Shown: one piece after another, positions 1-8,613 of the stretch
How positions within the stretch are numbered: the first letter of the stretch is position 1
Layout: the number at the start of each line of letters is the position of its first letter
Assembly: GCF_000382705.1 (NCBI RefSeq)
Contig: NZ_ARQE01000003.1
Span: forward strand, 434,001 to 498,000
Length of the DNA stretch: 64,000 nucleotides
Source of the DNA: Aureimonas ureilytica DSM 18598 = NBRC 106430
Lineage (GTDB): Bacteria; Pseudomonadota; Alphaproteobacteria; Rhizobiales; Rhizobiaceae
Reading direction: 5' to 3'
Notes under the pieces: model-generated
Database searches by the model: none
The model's input: only the letters and a program-made list of their open reading frames with translations
Told to the model about the DNA's origin: nothing
Translations under genes and position numbers: made by a program

Positions 1-2
1 TC

Positions 3-1448
3 TTCTGGTGCTTCATCGGCGTCCTGCTCGGAACCCTCGTCGGCGTCCTGCCCGGCATCGGCCCGACGGCGACCATCGCCATGCTCCTGCCGATCACCTT
101 CACCTTCTCGCCCGTCACCGCCCTCATCATGCTCTCGGGCATCTACTACGGCGCGCAGTACGGCGGCTCCACCACAGCCATCCTGATCAACCTGCCCGGC
201 GAAAGCTCCTCCGCCGTCACCGCCATCGACGGCTACCAGATGGCCCGCAAGGGCCATGCCGGAAAGGCGCTCGCCACCGCCGCGCTCGGCTCCTTCTTCG
301 CCGGCTCGGTGGCAACCCTGCTTCTGGCCGTCGCCGCCCCGCCGCTCTCGCGCGTCGCCCTCCAGTTCGGCGCGCCCGAATATTTCGCGCTGATCGTGCT
401 CGGCCTCCTCGTCTCGATCTCGCTCGCCCACGGCTCGGTCATCAAGGCGCTCGCCATGATCGTGCTCGGCCTCCTGCTCGGAACCGTCGGCCAGGACATC
501 TACACCGGCACCCCGCGCTTCACCTTCGGCCAGCTCGAACTCTACCAGGGCATCAACTTCGTCTCGATCGCGGTCGGCGTCTTCGGCGTCGCCGAGATCT
601 TCCGCAATCTCGAGAACGAGACGACGCGAGAGGTCGGCGTGAAGAAGGTCTCGGGCCTCTGGCTCACAAGGGACGACTTCAAGCGCATCGCAGCGCCTGT
701 CGTGCGCGGCACGGTGCTCGGCTCGATCCTCGGCGTCCTGCCGGGCGGCGGCCACGTCCTGTCCTCCTTCGCCTCCTATTCGCTGGAGAAGAACCTCGCC
801 AAGGACAAGTCCGAGTTCGGCCATGGCGCGATCCAGGGCGTCGCAGGGCCCGAAAGCGCCAACAACGCGGCCGCCCAGACCTCCTTCATCCCGCTCCTGA
901 CGCTCGGCATTCCCGCCCATCCGGTCATGGCGCTGATCGTCGGCGCCTTCATCCTCCAGGGCATCACGCCCGGCCCGAACGTCATCAACACGCAGCCCGC
1001 GCTCTTCTGGGGCATCATCGCCTCGATGTGGATCGGCAACGTGCTCCTCGTCATCCTCAACCTGCCCCTGATCGGGCTGTGGGTGAAGATGCTGACCATT
1101 CCCTACCGCGTCCTCTTCCCGGCCATCGTCCTGTTTGCCGCGATCGGCTGCTACTCGATCAACAACAACCCGTTCGACGTCTACGCGATCGGCGTGTTCG
1201 GCCTCCTCGGCTATGTCCTGATCCGCCTCGGCTGCGAGCCGGCGCCGTTGCTTCTCGGCTTCGTGCTCGGCCCGCTTCTGGAAGAGCACCTGCGCCGCGC
1301 CATGATCATCTCGCGCGGCGACCCGACCGTCTTCCTCTCGCGGCCGATCTCCGCGACGCTGCTGGCGCTGGGCCTCGCCGCCGTGATCGTCGCGCTCCTC
1401 CCCTCCATCCGCGCCAAGCGCAAGGAGGTCTTCGTCGAGGACGATTGA
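3..1448 (+). CDS. tctA: TctA-family tripartite tricarboxylate transporter large permease, 5' truncated
   Basis: Large membrane subunit of a TTT-type secondary transporter, which works with a periplasmic TctC binding protein and small TctB subunit to import carboxylates across the inner membrane. The reading frame is open from the window edge. It begins inside the conserved glycine-rich GTLVGVLPGIGPT segment, which in TctA lies near the N-terminus, so only a few tens of residues are missing. Further support: the GAQYGGSTTAILINLPGE motif around residues 45-62, the second repeat VLPGGGHVLSSF, and about ten hydrophobic segments. TctB and TctC would be expected upstream, outside the window. The substrate cannot be read from the sequence. 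Confidence 0.93.
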   Translation, partial: FWCFIGVLLGTLVGVLPGIGPTATIAMLLPITFTFSPVTALIMLSGIYYGAQYGGSTTAILINLPGESSSAVTAIDGYQMARKGHAGKALATAALGSFFAGSVATLLLAVAAPPLSRVALQFGAPEYFALIVLGLLVSISLAHGSVIKALAMIVLGLLLGTVGQDIYTGTPRFTFGQLELYQGINFVSIAVGVFGVAEIFRNLENETTREVGVKKVSGLWLTRDDFKRIAAPVVRGTVLGSILGVLPGGGHVLSSFASYSLEKNLAKDKSEFGHGAIQGVAGPESANNAAAQTSFIPLLTLGIPAHPVMALIVGAFILQGITPGPNVINTQPALFWGIIASMWIGNVLLVILNLPLIGLWVKMLTIPYRVLFPAIVLFAAIGCYSINNNPFDVYAIGVFGLLGYVLIRLGCEPAPLLLGFVLGPLLEEHLRRAMIISRGDPTVFLSRPISATLLALGLAAVIVALLPSIRAKRKEVFVEDD

Positions 1449-1475
1449 GCCAGACCCGCATCGCATGGCAGCACC

Positions 1476-1508
1476 GGTTCCGGCGCGGGTTGACCCCGCG
1501 CCGGAACC
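1476..1508 (+). terminator. Strong hairpin after tctA
   Basis: Perfect inverted repeat with 14-bp arms (1476-1489 and 1495-1508) and a 5-nt loop, 27 bp after the tctA stop. There is no T-run after it, so it is either a factor-assisted terminator or a 3'-end stabilising hairpin. Confidence 0.6.
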
Positions 1509-1707
1509 GACGCACGTCCAGAGGCTGTCATGGATCTTGGGCCGGTATCCTGCCGGCCGCACGGGACGGATGAGCGACATCATCCGCCGCACCGGCAAGT
1601 CGACAAGTCGGGCCAGGACAGATCAGTGTCCGGATGTCACGGCTCATGCCTGTGCCGGCGCACCAGTACGGGCGTCCGCGAACAGGCGCGCTCCGCGAGC
1701 GCTCTCC

Positions 1708-1857
1708 TCAGATACGCCGACGGCCGGAGATCAGCTGGAACACCACGACGATTACCGCGATCACGAGCAGAAGATGGATCAGTCCTCCGGCGACGTGGAA
1801 AACGAAGCCTCCGAGGATCCAAAGAATAAAAAGAATGACCGCGATCGTCCACAACAT
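1708..1857 (-). CDS. 49-residue membrane protein, lmo0937/DUF5670 family
   Basis: Tiny inner-membrane protein of unknown function. The translation starts MLWTIAVILFILWILGGF and ends with a basic tail SGRRRI. Two hydrophobic helices are separated by a short HVAGG turn, which is the typical pattern of the lmo0937/DUF5670 family of about 50-residue proteins found near stress genes. A GGGAGAG ribosome site lies 5 nt before the ATG, which strongly supports translation. It stands alone between the tctA end and the CofD-like gene, both more than 200 bp away. Family assignment is by recognition of the motif pattern; no role is known. Confidence 0.8.
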   Translation of the reverse strand: MLWTIAVILFILWILGGFVFHVAGGLIHLLLVIAVIVVVFQLISGRRRI

Positions 1858-2159
1858 GGAAGCTCTCCCACTTGGCACCCAACACACTCACGAAAACGAG
1901 AGGTGACCTGGAAACGTTCCCGCCCACCCTCGCGAATGGCCGAAAACCATAAGGCCATGTCGAGCGCGATGCGCGTCGATAGGAGGAGGCTGAACGCATC
2001 GAAAATGGCGGTGCCTCGCCGTGCCAGTTCCTCGCGTTCGGGGATGGTGAGGTCGGGACGCGACCGGCGAGCGTCATCCGTGAAGGCGGTATGGATCGGG
2101 CTCTGGGCGCGAGGCGGTGAGACGGGTGGATGGACGGCCGCGGTGCCGTCGGGCGGGGT
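1858..2159. other. Intergenic, no confident gene
   Basis: This 302-bp gap lies between the small membrane protein and the CofD-like gene, both on the minus strand. The CofD-like reading frame stays open after its stop codon for about 125 codons through this gap and contains a protein-like stretch (RTAIFDAF-type hydrophobic run), but it has no start codon or ribosome site. It could be a gene remnant or chance openness in GC-rich DNA. Confidence 0.4.
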
Positions 2160-3287
2160 TCAGGGGCCGGCCAAGCTGAGAAGGCGCTCGGCGATCTGGT
2201 CGCCGTCGTGCTGCCCACGGTTCCAGGCGTCCTCGAACTCGCCGCGCAGCACGATCCTGTCCGCATCCCCGTCGATGGTCTCGCTTCCGAGATAAGGGAA
2301 CGAGCCGACCGTCTTCGCGAACGGGAACAGAACGCGGTTGGCGAGCACATGGGTGAAGATCGAGCCGGCGTCGGAGGCCCCCGGCCGCGCCACCCGGCAG
2401 AGGTCGTCGGCGGCAGCGACGATCTCCCCCAGATCCGACCCGGCGGATTCCCGGCACTGGAGGATGTTGCCGATGAAGACCTTGCCGCAGGGCCGTGCCT
2501 CGACCGCGCTCGCGATGCCCTCGACGAGAAGGTGAGGCAGGATGCTCGTATAGGGGCTTCCCGGTCCGAACACGATGAGATCGGCGCTCTTGATGGCCTC
2601 GATGACGGCCGGGTTGGCTCGAACCGGCGCAGCCGACGCGTTGCGCAGCGATACGGACCGGATGCCAATCTCCGCGTCTTCCGGCGACAGGTTCGTGACC
2701 GCGTCCTGGGCCGTCAGGATGCATCCGTTCTTCAGCTGCGCGGAAAGAACGGCATCGTCGTCGAGCGACGAGGGCCAGACATTGCCGGCAATGTCGCAGA
2801 TCTTGCGGAACACGAAGATGGCCGTGTTCACGTCCCTGTTGTGCGCGAGATAGGCCCCCGTCAGGATCGCATTCCCGATGCTGCAGTTGCGGTAGTCGAA
2901 CGCCGCGCCCACGGCGGTCTCGAACGTCTGCAGATAGGTCAGGATCGCGCCCCGCAGCCCGGCGTCCAGCCGAAGGAGCGAGGGGTGCCGGCCCGAGGCA
3001 TAGAATTCGAATTCGGCTTTCGCACCTTCATGGTCGGCCTGGAGCGAAACGCGGGCGTTGCAGATTTTGACGACATCGCCGACGCGACCCTCGCCATAGG
3101 CCATGGTCATCAGAGCCTGCCGGACATCGCCGACGGAGAGGACGTCGAGCGCATCGCGAATTCCCTTGGAACTGCCGCCGCTGTCCCAGCTCGGAACCAC
3201 CCGCGTCAGCTCGACGCCTTTGCGCGACAGGGCCAGGTTGATGCTGCGACAGGCGGTGCCGCCGGAGAACAGCACGATATGGGGCAT
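2160..3287 (-). CDS. CofD/YvcK-like protein (orphan)
   Basis: Member of the 2-phospho-L-lactate transferase CofD / gluconeogenesis factor YvcK superfamily. The N-terminus PHIVLFSGGTACRSINLAL is the nucleotide-binding Gly-Gly loop. It is followed by WDSGGSSKGIRDAL, the DSGGSS motif shared by these families, and later by LIVFGPGSPYTSILPHLLV, the FGPGSLYTSI-type motif. The start at 3287 puts the Gly loop 9 residues from the N-terminus as in the family; an in-frame ATG at 3332 has no better ribosome site. No F420 biosynthesis gene, whiA, rapZ or other usual partner is nearby, so CofD catalysis itself is doubtful. The DSGGSS pattern is closest to the CofD-like members of GAK-type clusters, but those partners are absent too. 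Confidence 0.8.
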   Translation of the reverse strand: MPHIVLFSGGTACRSINLALSRKGVELTRVVPSWDSGGSSKGIRDALDVLSVGDVRQALMTMAYGEGRVGDVVKICNARVSLQADHEGAKAEFEFYASGRHPSLLRLDAGLRGAILTYLQTFETAVGAAFDYRNCSIGNAILTGAYLAHNRDVNTAIFVFRKICDIAGNVWPSSLDDDAVLSAQLKNGCILTAQDAVTNLSPEDAEIGIRSVSLRNASAAPVRANPAVIEAIKSADLIVFGPGSPYTSILPHLLVEGIASAVEARPCGKVFIGNILQCRESAGSDLGEIVAAADDLCRVARPGASDAGSIFTHVLANRVLFPFAKTVGSFPYLGSETIDGDADRIVLRGEFEDAWNRGQHDGDQIAERLLSLAGP

Positions 3288-3707
3288 CGGCAATCCAATG
3301 GACGCTTGCGCGGAGAACCGCCTCCGCGCCATCGATGGATCATGGCCAGCGGTTCGCCTGGAAATGCAACACTGGCTCCATCACGTTCAACGCCGACCGC
3401 CCCACAAGCGTGAACGAAGCGCCGTCGACGGCATCCGGCCGACGCCGGCATTCCTCCAACCGCGACCCACGGAGGACGGATCGGTTTCCAACCGGCCGAG
3501 CCGACCGAGATCAAAGACCCGCACACCCGGCAGCGGTCGATCCGCTTTCGAGCCGTCCAGGAAATGGCATGTCCCACGACTGCCCCTGCACGCACCCGCG
3601 TCTTTCCGCTCGCGTCTCGGTCCGCTCCTGGCCCTTGGGTCTCCCGCAGCGGGTCCATGGCATAGCGGGCCCTCCTCGACCTCGGTCTGCCCGGTCCCTG
3701 CCGATCG
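3288..3707. other. Intergenic, no gene seen
   Basis: 420 bp upstream of the CofD-like gene and downstream of the GNAT gene. Open frames here have no ribosome sites and a composition unlike real proteins of the window. I see no RNA gene or clear hairpin. Confidence 0.5.
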
Positions 3708-4190
3708 CTAAAGCTCCCGGTACATGACGAGCGCGTCGACATGGCCGAGCGAGGGGTGCCGGAAGGCGCCCGGCAGCCGGCCGACCGTCGCGAAGCCCAT
3801 CGCGTGCCACAGTGCGACGGCGCGGGCGTTGGTGCTGACGACGAAGTTGAACTGCATGGCCCGGTAGCCGAGCGCGCGGGCCCGATCGAGCGAGTCGGCG
3901 CACATCCGCCGCGCGACGCCGCGCCCCGTGGCCGTGGCGGTCGTGACATAGCCGCAGTTGCAGACATGGCTCCCGCCGCCCGCCTGATTCGTGCGGATAT
4001 AGTAGGTGCCGAGGACCGCGCCGTCCTCCTCCGCCACGAAGGTGCGCTTGTCGGGCCCCATCCAGTAGGCGACCAGGGCGTCGTCCTCCATGTCGGGGTC
4101 GAGCGCATAGGTTTCGCCGGCCGACATCACGGGGCGGATCGCCGCAAGGATGGCGGGAGCGTCGTCTGGGCGGGCGGATCGAATCTGCAT
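3708..4190 (-). CDS. GNAT family N-acetyltransferase
   Basis: 160-residue cytoplasmic acetyl-CoA-dependent acyltransferase. The N-terminus MQIRSARPDDAPAILAAI is the GNAT beta1-alpha1 signature. The acetyl-CoA pyrophosphate loop reads VTTATATGRGVARRM near residues 85-100 (Q/RxxGxG/A type), and the C-terminal NARAVALWHAMGFATVGR is the usual motif B helix and strand. The frame stays open far upstream, but the family-matching ATG at 4190 fits a normal GNAT length. It is oriented with the LysR gene behind it (158-bp gap), probably as a separate unit. The acceptor substrate is unknown. Confidence 0.9.
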   Translation of the reverse strand: MQIRSARPDDAPAILAAIRPVMSAGETYALDPDMEDDALVAYWMGPDKRTFVAEEDGAVLGTYYIRTNQAGGGSHVCNCGYVTTATATGRGVARRMCADSLDRARALGYRAMQFNFVVSTNARAVALWHAMGFATVGRLPGAFRHPSLGHVDALVMYREL

Positions 4191-4348
4191 GGGGGACGCA
4201 TAAAGGCTTCGCGCGCCGCGCGGAAGGCCCGCCCGCGCACCCGGCCTTGATGCATCGCGCCCTGCGGCAGCGGCGCGTGTCCGCCGTCTCCGGCCCCGGC
4301 GTTTCGCGGCGGGGCCGCCGTGTTCCCGACCAAGGCGCCGCCGAAACC

Positions 4349-5266
4349 TCAGCCGGGCCGCCGCGCCGCGCAGACGCCGGCGAGATGTCGCACGAAGGCG
4401 ACGACCCTTGGCCGCAGCGAGCCCGTGCGCCGGTAGGCGGCGCAGGTCGTGCGCATCCAGGTGGGCGAGCCGAGCCGCAGCGCGACGAGAGAGGAGGGCG
4501 AGGAGGCCTGATCCTCGACCGAGCCCGCCGTGGAATAGCTGAGACTGTGCGACCCGCGCAGCATGCCCGACAGGAAGACCACCGACGTCGTCTCGACCGA
4601 CACGCGCGGCCGGGGCAGGCCGGCTCCTGCGAAGAGCGCTTCGAGCCGCAGCCGATCCGGGTCGGGGCGCGGCGGCACGACCCACGGATAGGGCACGAGA
4701 TCGGCGATCTCCAGCGCCTCGACGCCGGCCAGCGGATGGCTCGGCGAGGCGACGATGCGCAGCGGCTCTTCCATGAGCGGCAGATATTCGAGATCGGGAT
4801 TGGTGGCGTCGGCGGGCCGCGAGGTCACGACGAGATCCAGCCTGCCGGCGTGGAGAAGATCGAGCAGCGTGTCGTTCAGCCCCTCGCTGACGGTGATCTG
4901 CATGTCGGGATGGCGTTCCAGAAAGCCCGTGATGGCGCTCGGCATCAGGCTGCGCAGCGTCGAGGCCACGCAGCCGATGCGCAGCGCCCCGCGCCGGACG
5001 CCGCGCAGGGCGTCGATCTCCTCCACCGCCTCGTTCGACAAGGTGAGCACGAGATCGGCATAGGTCTTCAGCCGCGTGCCGAACTCGGTCGGGCTGACGC
5101 CGCTCGGCCCCCGCTCCAGAAGCGGCACGCCCATGGACTGCTCCATGAGGCGGATGCTTTTGCTGAGCGCCGGCTGGGTGAGGTTCAGCTCGCGCGCCGC
5201 CGCGCTGATGCTGGCGAGCCGGATCACCGTCACGAAATGCCTGAGCTGCCGGATTTCGAACGCCAT
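4349..5266 (-). CDS. LysR family transcriptional regulator
   Basis: 305-residue regulator. Its N-terminal winged helix-turn-helix reads LRHFVTVIRLASISAAAR then LNLTQPALSKSIRLMEQ (residues 8-43). A periplasmic-binding-like effector domain follows from about residue 90. It is divergent from the acyl-CoA ligase operon, with its start 227 bp from that gene, so by LysR logic it most likely controls that operon in response to the imported acid or its CoA ester. An inverted repeat at 5286-5300 lies in the shared region. The last 60 residues are rich in Ser/Arg and somewhat atypical, but no frameshift is evident. Confidence 0.92.
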   Translation of the reverse strand: MAFEIRQLRHFVTVIRLASISAAARELNLTQPALSKSIRLMEQSMGVPLLERGPSGVSPTEFGTRLKTYADLVLTLSNEAVEEIDALRGVRRGALRIGCVASTLRSLMPSAITGFLERHPDMQITVSEGLNDTLLDLLHAGRLDLVVTSRPADATNPDLEYLPLMEEPLRIVASPSHPLAGVEALEIADLVPYPWVVPPRPDPDRLRLEALFAGAGLPRPRVSVETTSVVFLSGMLRGSHSLSYSTAGSVEDQASSPSSLVALRLGSPTWMRTTCAAYRRTGSLRPRVVAFVRHLAGVCAARRPG

Positions 5267-5285
5267 ACCCCATAACCAAAAGAAA

Positions 5286-5300
5286 TGGCAGGAACTGCCA
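5286..5300. promoter_or_regulatory. Candidate LysR operator
   Basis: Perfect palindrome TGGCAG-GAA-CTGCCA, 20 bp in front of the LysR start codon in the divergent promoter region. Size and symmetry fit a LysR-type binding site that would let the regulator control itself and the operon at 5494. The spacing differs slightly from the classical T-N11-A box. Confidence 0.4.
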
Positions 5301-5493
5301 GAGTTGTTTGCGCCCCACTTGGAGCAGTTCTATCGTTTCAGTCAATCCGCAAGCACCCGCAAGAGTCTTCTTGGTGCGGCGCAGCATTCATTGAGTTGTC
5401 CAGTGACAGGACAAAAGGCGACATGCCCGTTTCGGCAGCAGCGCTGCCACTTCTTCAGGCATAACTTCGCCCTATAGACAGGGAGAATTCCTC

Positions 5494-7128
5494 ATGTTGG
5501 GCCTGGTCCATCCGCCCCTTTCGGACGCGCGCGTCCAGCCCCTGCAAGCGCGGCACGTCGCCTTTGCCGAGCGCACGCTCGCCGCGCTTCTGCGCCGACA
5601 GGCCGCCCGCTACGGCTCGCGCGATCTCATCTGCTTCGACGAGGACAAGCTGACCTTCGCGGGCGCGGTGGATCGGGCCGCGCGTTCGGCGGCGGCGCTT
5701 GGGCAAGCCGGCGTCGAGCCGGGAGACCGGGTCGCGCTCATGTGCTCGAACCGGATCGAATTCATCGAGACCGTGCTCGGCTGCGCCTGGGCGGGCGCCG
5801 TCGCGGTGCCGATCAACGTCGCCTCGCGCGGCGACCAGCTCGAACACATCCTGCGCAATTGCGGCGCGAAGCTCCTCGTCGCCGAAGCGGCGCTCGCCCC
5901 GCGCCTCGCCGCCCTTCAGCTCGCCGCCTTGCCGCTCCGCACCGCCTGGATCGTCGGCGAGGCCGCCTCGGTGGATCTGCCGGGCCTTTCCGTCGAGAGA
6001 CTCTCGCAAGCGGATCGGGGGATCGAACCCCATCCGAGCCTCCCCGGCGACACGGCCACGATCCTCTACACGTCCGGCACGACCGGGCCGTCCAAGGGGG
6101 TCTGCTGCCCGCACGCGCAATATTACTGGTGGGGCGTGCACACGGCCGAACTTCTCGGCATCGAGGAGGGCGACACGCTCCACACCTCGCTGCCGCTCTT
6201 CCACACCAACGCGCTGAACAGCTTCTACCAGGCGCTGATCACCGGCTCGACGCTGCATGTCGGCACGCGCTTCTCGGTGTCCGGCTTCGCCGCGACGCTC
6301 CAGCGAACCGGCGCCGACGTCACCTATCTCCTCGGCGCCATGGTGCCGATGCTGCTGTCCCGCCCGCCGTCGGTCGACGAGCGCGCCCATCGCACCCGCA
6401 TCGCGCTCGCGCCCGGCGTTCCCGCGCAGTTCCACGCCCCCTTCCGCGAGCGCTTCGGCATCGGCCTCATCGACGGCTATGGCTCGACCGAGACGAATTT
6501 CGTCATCGGCGACCGCCTCGCCGATCAGGTGCCGGGCTTCATGGGCCGCGTGCGGCCGGGCTTCGACGCGCGGGTCTTCGATCCGCAGGACGAGGAGCTT
6601 CCCGACGGCACGGCCGGGGAACTCGTGCTGCGGGCCGACGAGCCCTATGCCTTCGCCACCGGCTATTTCGGCGCGCCGGAGCAGACGCTCGCCGCCACGC
6701 GCAATCTCTGGTTCCACACCGGCGACCGGGTGGTGCGCGAGCCCGACGGCCGCTTCCGCTTCCTCGACCGCATGAAGGACGCGATCCGGCGGCGGGGCGA
6801 GAACATCTCGTCCTTCGAGGTGGAGCAGGTGGTGAACAGCCACCCCGCCGTCTCGCACGCGGCGGTCTTTCCCGTGCAGTCGGAGCTTGCCGAGGACGAG
6901 GTGATGGTCGCCGTCGTCCTCGACGAAGCGGCGGATCTCAGCCCGCGCGAGCTTCTCGACTTCTGCCAGCCGCGCCTGCCCTATTTCGCGCTGCCGCGCT
7001 TCGTCGACATCGTGGCGGCGCTGCCCAAGACCGAGAACGGCAAGGTGCAGAAGTTCAAGCTGCGCGAGAGCGGCGTGACGGACACGACCTGGGACCGGGA
7101 AGCCGAAGGCTACGAGGTCCTCAAATGA
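5494..7128 (+). CDS. AMP-forming acyl-CoA synthetase/ligase
   Basis: 544-residue ANL-superfamily ligase that activates a carboxylic acid to its CoA thioester via an acyl-adenylate. Motifs: P-loop YTSGTTGPSKG (about residue 191), GYGSTETN (about 328), TGDRV hinge region (about 410) and the C-terminal catalytic lysine in KTENGKVQKFK (about 515-525). It is the first gene of an operon and its stop overlaps a possible start of the MHS transporter. Similar enzymes include crotonobetaine/carnitine-CoA ligase (CaiC-like) and medium-chain or aromatic acid ligases; the substrate is not resolved. The LysR gene upstream is probably its regulator. Confidence 0.93.
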   Translation: MLGLVHPPLSDARVQPLQARHVAFAERTLAALLRRQAARYGSRDLICFDEDKLTFAGAVDRAARSAAALGQAGVEPGDRVALMCSNRIEFIETVLGCAWAGAVAVPINVASRGDQLEHILRNCGAKLLVAEAALAPRLAALQLAALPLRTAWIVGEAASVDLPGLSVERLSQADRGIEPHPSLPGDTATILYTSGTTGPSKGVCCPHAQYYWWGVHTAELLGIEEGDTLHTSLPLFHTNALNSFYQALITGSTLHVGTRFSVSGFAATLQRTGADVTYLLGAMVPMLLSRPPSVDERAHRTRIALAPGVPAQFHAPFRERFGIGLIDGYGSTETNFVIGDRLADQVPGFMGRVRPGFDARVFDPQDEELPDGTAGELVLRADEPYAFATGYFGAPEQTLAATRNLWFHTGDRVVREPDGRFRFLDRMKDAIRRRGENISSFEVEQVVNSHPAVSHAAVFPVQSELAEDEVMVAVVLDEAADLSPRELLDFCQPRLPYFALPRFVDIVAALPKTENGKVQKFKLRESGVTDTTWDREAEGYEVLK

Positions 7129-7178
7129 GCGATCCCACAGACATCGACCAGCATCATTCGAACGGGGAAGGACATGCC

Positions 7179-8519
7179 ATGACGACCGCATCCATGACGT
7201 CCGGTTCGGGGCGCCTGCCGCCGAAACGCCAGCTCCAGCGCATCGTCGCCGCGTCCATCGCGGGCAACGCGCTGCAATGGTACGACTTCTTCCTCTACGG
7301 GACGGCGGCCGCGCTCGTCTTCAGCAAGCTGTTCTTTCCCACCGGCACCGATCCGCTGACCGGCACGCTCGCCGCCTTCGCCGGCTTTGCGGTGGGCTTT
7401 GCCGCACGGCCCGTCGGCGGCATCCTCTTCGGCCATATCGGCGACCGCCTCGGCCGCAAGCGCGCCCTCGTGCTGACGCTGACCATCATGGGCGGGGCGA
7501 CCTTCGCCATGGGCCTGCTGCCGACCTACGAGCAGGTCGGCCTCTGGGCGCCCGTGCTTCTCGTCGCGCTGCGCCTCGTGCAGGGCATCGCGGCGGGCGG
7601 CGAATGGGGCGGCGGCGTCCTCATCATCAGCGAGAACGCGCCACCGGAGCGCCGGGGCTTCTTCTCGGCCTGGAGCCAGGTGGGCGTCGCGGGCGGCTTC
7701 GTTCTCTCGGCGGGGGCCTTCTATCTCGCCCAGCTCCTGCCGGACGACGCGTTCATGTCCTGGGGCTGGCGCCTGCCCTTCCTCGGCTCGATCGCGATCT
7801 TCGCGCTCGGCATCTATATCCGCGCCAAGCTGCCCGACACGGCCGCCTTCGAGGCGGTGCAGAAGGAGGGCGCCGACGCCAAGCACAGCATGCCGCTCTT
7901 CGAGGTCCTGCGCCGGCACCCGCGCGAGGTTCTGCTCGCCATGGGCCTGCGCGTGGCGGAAAACGGCGGCTCCTACATCTTTCTCGCCTTCGCCCTCGCC
8001 TATGGCAAGTTCGTCGGCGTCGCCAGCGACGTGATGCTGCTCGGCGTCATGCTGTCGATGACGGTGGAACTCGCCAGCATCGTCTTCTTCGGCCATCTCT
8101 CCGACCGGATCGGGCGCAAGCCGGTCTTCCTGTTCGGCGCGATCGGGCTGGTGGTCGTCGCCTTCCCCTTCTTCTGGATGATCGACACGCATCAGACGCC
8201 GCTGATCCTGCTCGCCTTCCTGCTCGGCAACGCGCTGTGCCACGGGGCGATGGTCGGCACGATGCCGGCCTTCTTCACCGAACTCTTCGATCCCGACGTG
8301 CGCTACACCGGCGTCGCCCTCGGCCACGAGATCGCCTCGGTCTTTGCGGGCGGCCTGTCGCCGCTGATCGCGACCGCGCTTCTGGCGAGCTTCCAGTCCT
8401 CCTGGCCGGTCTCGCTCTATCTCGCCGGGCTCGGCCTCATGTCGATCATCGCCGTGCTCAGCGCCCGGGAGACCGCCGTCAACGCCCTCGCCCGCCGGCA
8501 GGTCGGCGCGGCCGCCTGA
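7179..8519 (+). CDS. MFS transporter, metabolite:H+ symporter (MHS) family
   Basis: 446-residue inner-membrane symporter with about 12 transmembrane segments. MHS/sugar-porter signatures are GNALQWYDFFLYGTAAAL in TM1, GHIGDRLGRKRALVLTL after TM2, and the second-half repeat GHLSDRIGRKPVFLFG. I chose the ATG at 7179 because AAGGA sits 7 nt upstream. A translationally coupled ATG at 7125 overlapping the ligase stop would add 18 polar residues. It follows the CoA ligase, so it most likely imports the acid the ligase activates. MHS members carry citrate, shikimate, benzoate-type acids, betaine or proline. Confidence 0.92.
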   Translation: MTTASMTSGSGRLPPKRQLQRIVAASIAGNALQWYDFFLYGTAAALVFSKLFFPTGTDPLTGTLAAFAGFAVGFAARPVGGILFGHIGDRLGRKRALVLTLTIMGGATFAMGLLPTYEQVGLWAPVLLVALRLVQGIAAGGEWGGGVLIISENAPPERRGFFSAWSQVGVAGGFVLSAGAFYLAQLLPDDAFMSWGWRLPFLGSIAIFALGIYIRAKLPDTAAFEAVQKEGADAKHSMPLFEVLRRHPREVLLAMGLRVAENGGSYIFLAFALAYGKFVGVASDVMLLGVMLSMTVELASIVFFGHLSDRIGRKPVFLFGAIGLVVVAFPFFWMIDTHQTPLILLAFLLGNALCHGAMVGTMPAFFTELFDPDVRYTGVALGHEIASVFAGGLSPLIATALLASFQSSWPVSLYLAGLGLMSIIAVLSARETAVNALARRQVGAAA

Positions 8520-8534
8520 CACACGCGAAACCGG

Positions 8535-8581
8535 CCGCCGGCGCTCGGGGGGACCTCCTTCCTCCGGGCGCCGGCGGTTTC
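8535..8581 (+). terminator. Intra-operon hairpin with short T-run
   Basis: Arms CCGCCGGCGC (8535-8544) and GCGCCGGCGG (8568-8577) followed by TTTCTT. It lies in the 94-bp gap between the transporter and the thiolase-like gene. It could be a partial terminator that lowers expression of the last two genes, or the end of the transcript. Confidence 0.5.
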
Positions 8582-8613
8582 TTCATGGCCCGCCCAAGGG
8601 AGACGCAAACGAG

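Noticed and set aside
1779-2159. Continuation of the CofD-like frame beyond its stop, with a protein-like hydrophobic stretch
   Set aside because: No start codon or ribosome site, and it runs into the well-supported small membrane gene in another frame. Possibly a remnant, but not supportable as a gene.
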